Part shown: positions 7,061 through 12,745 of the stretch, one piece after another
How the letters are laid out: each line of letters starts with the position of its first letter
Position numbering within the stretch: position 1 is the first letter of the stretch
Source of the DNA: an uncultured Actinomycetes bacterium
GTDB taxonomy: Bacteria > Actinomycetota > Actinomycetes > S36-B12 > UBA5976
NCBI GenBank assembly: GCA_903925705.1
Contig: CAIYGJ010000202.1
Coordinates: 1 to 12,745 of the forward strand
Length of the DNA: 12,745 nucleotides
Reading direction: 5' to 3'
Program-made: the position numbers and the translations under genes
Notes under the pieces: model-generated
Database searches by the model: none
The model's input: the letters and a program-made list of their open reading frames with translations, nothing else
What the model was told of the DNA's origin: nothing

Positions 7061-7111
7061 TGCCGAACCCGATCAATTGCCGAACCCGACAAATTACTGA
7101 ACCTAATCAAT
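7061..7111 (+). repeat. Three contiguous 17-bp repeats upstream of the DUF255 gene
   Basis: Units at 7061-7077, 7078-7094 and 7095-7111 abut exactly. Units 1 and 2 (TGCCGAACCCGATCAAT and TGCCGAACCCGACAAAT) agree at 15 of 17 bases; unit 3 (TACTGAACCTAATCAAT) agrees with unit 1 at 13 of 17. The array ends 18 bases before the next start codon, so it overlaps the likely promoter. A CCGACA in unit 2 (7086-7091) and TAGAGT (7111-7116) could serve as -35 and -10. Confidence 0.85.
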
Positions 7112-7129
7112 AGAGTGCAAGAATAAGGT

Positions 7130-9193
7130 GTGCCTAACCGACTTGCAGATTCAACATCGCCGTACCTGTTACAGCATGCCGAGAATCCTGTTGACTGGTA
7201 TCCCTGGTCTGAAGAGGCTTTTGAATTAGCCCGTACTAGAGATGTTCCGATCTTTTTAAGCGTTGGCTACAGCGCATGCCATTGGTGTCATGTCATGGCG
7301 CATGAAAGTTTTGAAAATCCGTCAGTTGCAGCCTTGATGAACGAATATTTTGTAAACATAAAGGTAGATCGCGAAGAACTACCGGCCGTTGATTCGCTCT
7401 ACATGGAGGCTACCCAGGCAATGACCGGTCAAGGCGGTTGGCCAAATTCTGTTTGGCTAGATCATGACCGACGACCTTGGTATGCAGGCACGTATTTCCC
7501 ACCCCGTCCATCACATGGGATGCCTTCGTTTACGCAAGTACTTTTAGCTCTGAATGACACTTGGACCAGCGAACGTGAGCGCGTTAGCGATTCCTCATCT
7601 CGAATCATGGAGCATATCGGATCTCGAAATGAACTAATTGTTAAGTCCAAGTCAGATTTCACTCGAGAAGAAATCTCATACGCAATAACTTCTGGTATCG
7701 AATCACTTTCTTTAAGTTTTGATCCCATTAACGGCGGATTCGGGGACGCTCCTAAATTCCCACCTTCATTGGCGTTGGAATTTCTACTGCGAACACAGGC
7801 ATTGAATAATCTAAATAGCAGTGAATCAGACTTTCGAATTTTGCAAATGATCGAGCAAACCTGCAATGCTATGGCGCGCGGTGGAATGTACGACCAACTA
7901 AGTGGCGGTTTTGCTCGATATAGTGTGGACGCAACTTGGACAGTTCCGCACTTTGAAAAAATGCTCTATGACAATGCTCAACTTCTTTCAATTTATGCTC
8001 ATTTGTATCGATTAACTGGGGATGAGCAGTCGCTTCGGATAACTACTGAGACAGCTGAATTTCTGATACGTGAAATGCAAACCTCTGAGGGTGGCTTTGC
8101 TGCAGCACTGGACGCCGACAGTATCGACTTTGAAACTGGGCATACCGAAGAAGGTGCGTTCTATGCCTGGACGCCAAAGCAAATTACCGACGTACTCGGC
8201 ACGGTGGATGCAGATTGGGTGATCCAGCTTTGCAACGTAACTACCGAGGGAACTTTTGAGCATGGTAAGTCAGTATTAACTCTTCATCAAGATCCAACTG
8301 ACTGGGATAGGTGGCGAAACCTGCGCTCAAAACTTTTGCTATCTAGAGAAACTAGGCCGCGTCCTGGCAGAGACGACAAAATAGTCGCGAGCTGGAATGG
8401 CCTAACGATTCGCGCTTTAGTTGATGCGGGCAGTATTTGCAGCCGACAAGACTGGATTGAGTGTGCCACCCGCGCTGGCGATTTGTTAATGAGTAAGCAC
8501 TTAGGAGCTGACCCAGCGCACCCGAGCAGATTGGTAAGAGTTTCGCGCGACGGTAAAGCGGGACTGCATGCACTTGGCGTACTCGAGGACCAGGCTCTAG
8601 TAGCAAGTGCATTCTTGGCTTTGGCGCAAGTCACTGGTGATGACGCCTGGCGCGAATTGTCTGGCACTTTACTCAATGACATTAAAGATCATTTCCAGCA
8701 AGGTTCAGGTTTAACTGACACCGCGAACGATGTCGAGCCAGTTGCCAAAGATGTTGCGACCAGACAAGTAGATCCAACAGACAACGTGACGCCGTCTGGT
8801 TGGGCCGCAACAATTGATGCAGCGCTCACATATTCCGCGTTATCTGGAGATATTGAAATGCGAACTTGGGCTGAAACATTTATTCCTGCCCTGATCCCAT
8901 TAGTTGCATCGCATACCCGATTCGCAGGGTGGGGAAGTGCCATGTTTGTTACTTGGCTTGACGGGCCTCGTGAGGTTGCAGTGGTTGGCCCGCATAATTC
9001 TGAACTTCAAACTGTATTGATGAAAGGAACTGCGCCAGGAATGGTTTATGCCTGGGGCGATGAACAGCCATTGATTCAGAATCGAAAAGTACTTGATGAG
9101 AAAGCAACTGCATATGTATGTCGGGGATTTGTTTGTGATGCACCAACAACGGAGCTCCAAGTATTGAAAAAATCAATCGGCGCTTTTAGTTAA
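7130..9193 (+). CDS. DUF255 thioredoxin-fold protein (YyaL/SPATA20 family)
   Basis: A 687-residue protein of the usual length for this family. The N-terminal thioredoxin-like DUF255 domain (about 1-165) has the family motifs NRLADSTSPYLLQHAENPVDW, a CHWC redox pair (C50, C53), VDREELPAVD (79-88) and QGGWPNSVWL (101-110). The rest (about 180-680) is an alpha-helical barrel related to six-hairpin glycosidases and N-acylglucosamine epimerases, with GGMYDQLSGGFARYSVDATWTVPHFEKMLYDNAQL-type family wording near 250-285. The biochemical role is not established; a redox or sugar-related function is only a guess. GTG 7130 starts at the canonical N-terminus. AAGG almost touches it (spacing one base), and a -10-like TAGAGT at 7111-7116 would give a very short leader. 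Its stop overlaps the convergent prenyl transferase stop at 9190-9193. Confidence 0.92.
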   Translation: MPNRLADSTSPYLLQHAENPVDWYPWSEEAFELARTRDVPIFLSVGYSACHWCHVMAHESFENPSVAALMNEYFVNIKVDREELPAVDSLYMEATQAMTGQGGWPNSVWLDHDRRPWYAGTYFPPRPSHGMPSFTQVLLALNDTWTSERERVSDSSSRIMEHIGSRNELIVKSKSDFTREEISYAITSGIESLSLSFDPINGGFGDAPKFPPSLALEFLLRTQALNNLNSSESDFRILQMIEQTCNAMARGGMYDQLSGGFARYSVDATWTVPHFEKMLYDNAQLLSIYAHLYRLTGDEQSLRITTETAEFLIREMQTSEGGFAAALDADSIDFETGHTEEGAFYAWTPKQITDVLGTVDADWVIQLCNVTTEGTFEHGKSVLTLHQDPTDWDRWRNLRSKLLLSRETRPRPGRDDKIVASWNGLTIRALVDAGSICSRQDWIECATRAGDLLMSKHLGADPAHPSRLVRVSRDGKAGLHALGVLEDQALVASAFLALAQVTGDDAWRELSGTLLNDIKDHFQQGSGLTDTANDVEPVAKDVATRQVDPTDNVTPSGWAATIDAALTYSALSGDIEMRTWAETFIPALIPLVASHTRFAGWGSAMFVTWLDGPREVAVVGPHNSELQTVLMKGTAPGMVYAWGDEQPLIQNRKVLDEKATAYVCRGFVCDAPTTELQVLKKSIGAFS

Positions 9194-10005
9194 ATACCAA
9201 AGCGTCGATTTCGCGCGGTGTATGACCGCACTGCCCGCAAGAAATCAATTTGGCGAAAGTTCGGCCAGTAGGCTTCACAAAAATAAAACTCAGAGTGTGC
9301 ACTTTGCCATAGTAAGAAGCCGCTTAATCTTTGTTCTCCGGAAGTTCGGATTACTAAATCTGGATCAGGTTGCCCTTTGGTGTAAAGATGCGACGCAATC
9401 CGCTCAATGTCAATATCGGAGGCAACGTCAGATAGTGACTTACCCGCTGCCGCCTCTTCAACCAGTAATGATCTAACAGCGTCTACAACTTCCTGTCGGC
9501 CGCCGTATCCAATTGCAACATTTACAAGTAGACCTTGAACATTTTCAGTCTCAGATTTTGTCTTGTTAAGTAAATTCGCAGTTCGCTCGGGGAGCAGTTC
9601 AAGTGCGCCCACGGGATGGATTTGCCACCTTCCGGTGTTGCCCAACGAAGTCACGGTCTCTTCAATGATTTCAAGTAAGGCATCTAACTCAAAGGGATCG
9701 CGCAGTAAATTGTCTGTCGAAAGTAGCCAGAGAGTTACCACTTCAACGCCGAGTTCTTCGCACCACCCGAGGAACTCCGTTATTTTCTCGCCACCAGCTC
9801 GATGCCCATAGGCACTCGAAGATCCCATCTCGGCCGCCCAGCGTCGATTGCCATCCAAGATCACGCCAACATGAGCGGGTAGTTGATCCTGAGGCAGAGA
9901 GGAAGTTAGCCGATGTCCGTATAGGTCATATGCAACGTCTCCAAAGAGAGTTCGAATTCTTCCCATGCGCCCAAGATTAGTAGATTGCTTAAGATGCCCA
10001 TGCAT
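9190..10005 (-). CDS. uppS: cis-Prenyl transferase (UppS family, short-chain Z-FPP synthase-like)
   Basis: A 271-residue cis-prenyltransferase that condenses isopentenyl diphosphate onto an allylic diphosphate, feeding the lipid carrier of wall synthesis. Motifs: HVGVILDGNRRWA (45-57; D51 is the catalytic Mg-binding aspartate), YGHRAGGEK (66-74), LSTDNLLR (95-102), IGYGGRQE (165-172) and PDPDLVIRTSGEQRLSGFLLWQ with SEFYF (213-242). The YxxYxxRL lead-in and DGNRRWA with STDNL, instead of DGNGRWA with STENW, point to the Rv1086-like actinobacterial subgroup, some of which make short Z-farnesyl diphosphate rather than the long chain. Product length is therefore uncertain. ATG 10003-10005 is used; GCAGGG touches it, and ATG at residue 14 is an alternative start. 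Divergent from the phoH-like gene by 146 bp. Confidence 0.93.
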   Translation of the reverse strand: MHGHLKQSTNLGRMGRIRTLFGDVAYDLYGHRLTSSLPQDQLPAHVGVILDGNRRWAAEMGSSSAYGHRAGGEKITEFLGWCEELGVEVVTLWLLSTDNLLRDPFELDALLEIIEETVTSLGNTGRWQIHPVGALELLPERTANLLNKTKSETENVQGLLVNVAIGYGGRQEVVDAVRSLLVEEAAAGKSLSDVASDIDIERIASHLYTKGQPDPDLVIRTSGEQRLSGFLLWQSAHSEFYFCEAYWPNFRQIDFLRAVRSYTARNRRFGI

Positions 10006-10151
10006 CCCTGCAATTGTTTAGAAATTCACCCAGTCGCAACTTTCAATTACGGCGTGTCTGACCAAGCAAAATCAACTGCAGGAATACCGTCATTCCTATC
10101 GGGCAATTCCGAGCCTTCCCAAGGATAAATCTGAAAATCTGGGGTGAGCTC

Positions 10152-11459
10152 GTGACCAAATCGAACACTCAAAAGCGCACGTATGTTTTAGATACCAGCG
10201 TCTTGCTTTCTGACCCGAGCGCCCTGTTTCGATTTGATGAACATGAAGTCGTCATACCCGTTGTCGTAATTACCGAATTAGAATCCAAGCGGACACATCC
10301 CGAACTTGGATACTTTGCGCGCTCAGCTCTGCGCAGCCTTGACGACTTACGAATCAAACACGGCCGTCTTGATGCTCCGCTGCCGCTAGGTGACAACGGC
10401 GGAGTTCTACGAGTTGAGCTAAATCACTCAAACCCAGATATTTTGCCTGCAGGTTTTCGCCTAGGAGATAACGACACCAGAATTCTGTCGGTTGCTAAGA
10501 ATCTTTCAAGTGAAGGCTGCGACGTTGTATTGGTCAGCAAAGACTTGCCATTACGGGTCAAAGCGTCTGCAGTGGGACTAGAGGCACAGGAGTATCGAGC
10601 AGAGACCGTTCCATCAAGTGGTTGGACTGGTATGTCAGAAGTTTCAGTAAGTTCTTCTGAGATTGATTCGCTTTACAGTGATGAAATTATCGACCATGAA
10701 AGCGCTCGAGAAAATCCATGCCATACCGGAATTGTGCTTTCAAGTGAACGTGGTAGCGCATTGGCTAGAGTCACACCGGATAAGCGACTACAACTAATAC
10801 GTGGTGATCGCGAAGCATTTGGTCTGCACGGAAGAAGTGCAGAGCAGCGTATTGCATTGGATTTGTTACTTGATCCTGAAATTGGAATTGTTTCACTTGG
10901 TGGTCGTGCTGGAACTGGCAAAAGCGCACTTGCTCTTTGCGCCGGCCTAGAAGCCGTAATGGAACGCCAACAGCATCGCAAAGTTGTTATTTTCCGACCA
11001 CTTTATGCAGTCGGTGGCCAGGAACTTGGCTACTTGCCAGGTAGTGAAAATGAAAAAATGTCTCCTTGGGCGCAGGCGGTCTTTGACACTTTGTCTGCAG
11101 TGACTTCTGCTGATGTTATCGATGAAATTTTGGAACGAGGAATGCTAGAGGTCCTTCCGCTAACTCACATTCGAGGTCGTTCTCTGCATGACACCTTTGT
11201 AATTGTCGATGAAGCGCAATCGCTAGAGCGAAACGTTTTACTAACGGTGCTTTCGCGTATCGGTAAAGATAGTCGAGTGGTCTTAACTCATGACGTTGCG
11301 CAACGAGATAATTTGCGGGTTGGCAGACATGACGGTGTCGTAGCGGTCGTAGAAAAACTCAAAGGTCATCCACTATTTGCACACGTAACGCTGAATAGGT
11401 CTGAGAGATCTCCAATCGCTGCGCTAGTCACAGAAATGCTGGAAGACCTGCCAGCATAG
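10152..11459 (+). CDS. phoH2: PIN-PhoH fusion protein (PhoH2-type RNase/ATPase)
   Basis: A 435-residue two-domain protein. The PIN nuclease domain (about 9-150) has acidic residues in VLDTSVLLSDP (D14), VITELE (E42), RLGDNDTRIL (D106, D108) and LVSKDLP (D131). The PhoH ATPase domain (about 225-430) has Walker A GGRAGTGKS (250-258, K257), YLPG (294-297), Walker B VIVDEAQ (350-356), sensor-like VVLTHDVAQRD (376-386) and the C-terminal LNRSERSPIA. Mycobacterial PhoH2 is an RNA helicase with sequence-specific RNase activity. GTG 10152 follows GGGGTGAG by three bases. The mycobacterial upstream antitoxin PhoAT is not recognisable here; the 146-bp gap offers at most a 24-codon frame. From memory, Rv1086, PhoH2 and a fumarase also lie near each other in M. 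tuberculosis, so the neighbourhood seems old. Confidence 0.93.
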   Translation: MTKSNTQKRTYVLDTSVLLSDPSALFRFDEHEVVIPVVVITELESKRTHPELGYFARSALRSLDDLRIKHGRLDAPLPLGDNGGVLRVELNHSNPDILPAGFRLGDNDTRILSVAKNLSSEGCDVVLVSKDLPLRVKASAVGLEAQEYRAETVPSSGWTGMSEVSVSSSEIDSLYSDEIIDHESARENPCHTGIVLSSERGSALARVTPDKRLQLIRGDREAFGLHGRSAEQRIALDLLLDPEIGIVSLGGRAGTGKSALALCAGLEAVMERQQHRKVVIFRPLYAVGGQELGYLPGSENEKMSPWAQAVFDTLSAVTSADVIDEILERGMLEVLPLTHIRGRSLHDTFVIVDEAQSLERNVLLTVLSRIGKDSRVVLTHDVAQRDNLRVGRHDGVVAVVEKLKGHPLFAHVTLNRSERSPIAALVTEMLEDLPA

Positions 11460-11473
11460 ATTTAAACATCGTT

Positions 11474-11482
11474 TGCTAACCT
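11474..11482 (+). promoter_or_regulatory. Extended -10 promoter of the Rpf-like gene
   Basis: TGC followed by TAACCT (11474-11482) forms an extended -10 with no clear -35. A start at about 11489 leaves roughly four bases before ATG 11493, and no ribosome binding site is present, so the mRNA is probably leaderless or nearly so. Confidence 0.5.
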
Positions 11483-11492
11483 AAACGGTGTT

Positions 11493-11903
11493 ATGACGAA
11501 ACGCACATTGACTTCAACAACATTAGTGCTGTGTGCGCTACTGGGATTTCAAGCGAGCGCCAGCCCGGTAAGTGCTGCAATTGTTCGCACCGCGGATGAT
11601 CCAACTCGGGATCTTTCTAAAGAACAACGCAAGAAGATCTCGTTTGAAGTTTGGGTTGCTGCACCAACTACTAAATTTTTGAAAAAAGTTGAGTCGCACA
11701 ATAATTGCAAGTCAACGGGCGGTAAAGGAAAATACCAAGGAACTTGGCAAGTTAATGCGGGGTTCTGGAGAACTTACGGTGGTCTGAAGTATGCCTCAAA
11801 GGCAAGTAAGGCAACTTGCCTCCAACAGGATTTAGTTGCTTACAAAGGATGGCTTGCTCGCGGCTGGAGCCCTTGGCCACCAGCTAAAAACTTCAAACCC
11901 TAG
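11493..11903 (+). CDS. Secreted Rpf/transglycosylase-like small protein
   Basis: A 136-residue protein. Residues 1-29 form a signal peptide (basic MTKR, hydrophobic core, cleavage near SPVSA-A). The mature part contains a diverged resuscitation-promoting-factor/transglycosylase-like domain (about 52-130): FLKKVESHNNC, GKYQGTWQVNAGFWRTYGG and LARGWSPWPP line up with the Rpf pattern xCESGGNW, GGLQFxxxTWxxxGG and QGWGAWPxC. E67 would be the catalytic glutamate. Such proteins cleave peptidoglycan glycan strands and promote regrowth. It differs from classical Rpf: the cysteine before the glutamate is valine, the terminal cysteine is missing, and two other cysteines, C72 and C109, are present. No LysM, G5 or other wall-binding domain is seen. 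Activity is plausible but unproven. Confidence 0.75.
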   Translation: MTKRTLTSTTLVLCALLGFQASASPVSAAIVRTADDPTRDLSKEQRKKISFEVWVAAPTTKFLKKVESHNNCKSTGGKGKYQGTWQVNAGFWRTYGGLKYASKASKATCLQQDLVAYKGWLARGWSPWPPAKNFKP

Positions 11904-11910
11904 CTTTTGA

Positions 11911-12745
11911 CTATTTCGGTGGGCCGATCGGGATATTCAAGGCAATTGGGCGCAGAGTTTCAGCAAAGAAATCATTGCCTTTATCGTCCACCACTACGAA
12001 AGCTGGGAAATTTTCAACTTCAATTTTCCAAACCGCTTCCATACCCATTTCAGGGAAGTCAAGTACTTCAACTTTCTTAATGTTGTCCTTAGCTAGCCGC
12101 GCAGCTGGACCACCGATCGAACCTAAGTAGAACCCACCGTTTTCCTGACACGCCTTAGTTACTACATCACTTCGATTTCCTTTTGCCAGCATCACAAATG
12201 ACCCGCCAGCTTTTTGAAACCGGTCAACGTATGCGTCCATGCGTCCTGCGGTTGTTGGTCCGAAAGATCCGGATGCATAACCAGCTGGAGTTTTGGCTGG
12301 TCCAGCGTAGTAAACGGCATGATCTTTAAAGTACTGTGGCATTTCTTCGCCACGTTCAATCATTTCTAAAATTTTGGCATGCGCTAAGTCGCGCGCAACA
12401 ATAAGTGGACCAGTTAGCGAAACTCGCGTTTTAACTGAGAGTTTTGAGAGTGTTTCACGAATCTCTGACATCGGACGGGTTAAGTCGATACTTATTACAT
12501 TGTCATCGAGGTGCTCATCAGTAATTTCTGGCAGAAAGCGAGCCGGATCGGTTTCTAGCTTTTCAATGTAAGCACCTGTTGCGTCAATCTTTACGAGAGC
12601 CTGTCGATCAGCTGAACAAGAAACTGCAATTGCGATTGGGCAGGAAGCGCCATGTCGAGGCAATCGGATTACTCGAACGTCGTGACAGAAATATTTACCG
12701 CCGAACTGCGCGCCGATACCGATATTGCGAGAGATCTCCAGGACC
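11911..12745 (-). CDS. fumA: Class I (Fe-S) fumarate hydratase, C-terminal part
   Basis: The frame is open to the window edge; 277 residues of the C-terminal half are present and the start lies outside. It reads IGIGAQFGGKYFCHDVRVIRLPRHGASCPIAIAVSCSADR, the core wording of class I fumarases that turn fumarate into malate in the TCA cycle using a [4Fe-4S] cluster. The cysteine of GASCP corresponds, by its distance from the C-terminus, to the third cluster ligand of E. coli FumA/B; the other two would lie upstream. The C-terminal beta-subunit-like domain follows, with LTGPLIVARDLAH, YYAGPAKTPAGYASGSFGPTTAGRMD and FVMLAKGNR then GSIGGPAA. A TTG at 12661-12663 is in frame, but it is internal: family homology continues beyond it to the edge. 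Tartrate dehydratase is the main alternative, but less likely given the fused single chain. Confidence 0.93.
   Translation of the reverse strand, partial: VLEISRNIGIGAQFGGKYFCHDVRVIRLPRHGASCPIAIAVSCSADRQALVKIDATGAYIEKLETDPARFLPEITDEHLDDNVISIDLTRPMSEIRETLSKLSVKTRVSLTGPLIVARDLAHAKILEMIERGEEMPQYFKDHAVYYAGPAKTPAGYASGSFGPTTAGRMDAYVDRFQKAGGSFVMLAKGNRSDVVTKACQENGGFYLGSIGGPAARLAKDNIKKVEVLDFPEMGMEAVWKIEVENFPAFVVVDDKGNDFFAETLRPIALNIPIGPPK

Noticed and set aside
7462..7866. 134-codon minus-strand frame inside the DUF255 gene (and a 131-codon one at 8287-8682)
   Set aside because: These lie opposite a clearly conserved protein; their sequences show no domain and are best explained as shadows of codon bias.
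10054..10128. 24-codon GTG frame before the PhoH2-type gene as an antitoxin gene
   Set aside because: No ribosome binding site, very short, and no recognised similarity; kept only as a point to check under the PhoH2 finding.
12661..12663. TTG as the start of the fumarase gene
   Set aside because: The frame continues upstream to the window edge with strong class I fumarase wording (GIGAQFGGKYF), so this codon is internal.

Overview
The window looks like a compact, low-to-moderate GC actinobacterial chromosome segment. The main evidence is the order mtrA-mtrB-lpqB-comF, a hallmark of Actinobacteria. It is supported by a secreted Rpf-like protein, a PIN-PhoH (PhoH2-type) protein, a short-chain-type Z-prenyl transferase, and many GTG starts with likely leaderless or near-leaderless transcripts. 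Base composition well below that of soil actinomycetes, together with convergent genes that overlap at their stop codons, suggests a small free-living actinobacterium such as the freshwater acI/Nanopelagicales type. That placement is inference.

Layout. 1-255 is the 3' end of a sensor histidine kinase. It converges on and overlaps a GtrA-family membrane protein (252-713, minus). 818-4746 is the MtrA response regulator, MtrB sensor kinase and LpqB lipoprotein operon, which controls cell envelope and division in Actinobacteria; comF (4820-5440) follows. 5441-5793 has no protein gene. Most of it (about 5445-5714) folds as a closed, multi-branched RNA directly after comF, the position expected for a raiA-motif RNA. 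The hpf (raiA) and secA genes that normally follow are absent. Instead there is a CynX-type MFS transporter (5794-7005), preceded by a 13-bp tandem duplication and a hairpin that can hide its ribosome binding site. A 17-bp triple tandem repeat (7061-7111) then leads into a DUF255 thioredoxin-like protein (7130-9193).

That gene converges, with overlapping stops, on a cis-prenyl transferase (9190-10005, minus). The prenyl transferase is divergent from a PIN-PhoH RNase/ATPase (10152-11459). Next come a small secreted Rpf/transglycosylase-like protein with an extended -10 promoter and essentially no 5' leader (11493-11903), and the C-terminal part of a class I Fe-S fumarase (11911 to the window end, minus).

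Several genes share an envelope theme: MtrAB-LpqB, GtrA, prenyl transferase and Rpf-like. The most notable element is the structured RNA after comF, kept although its usual partner hpf is not adjacent. No mobile element, CRISPR array, tRNA or rRNA was seen. Function calls come from reading motifs by eye; no database search was run.
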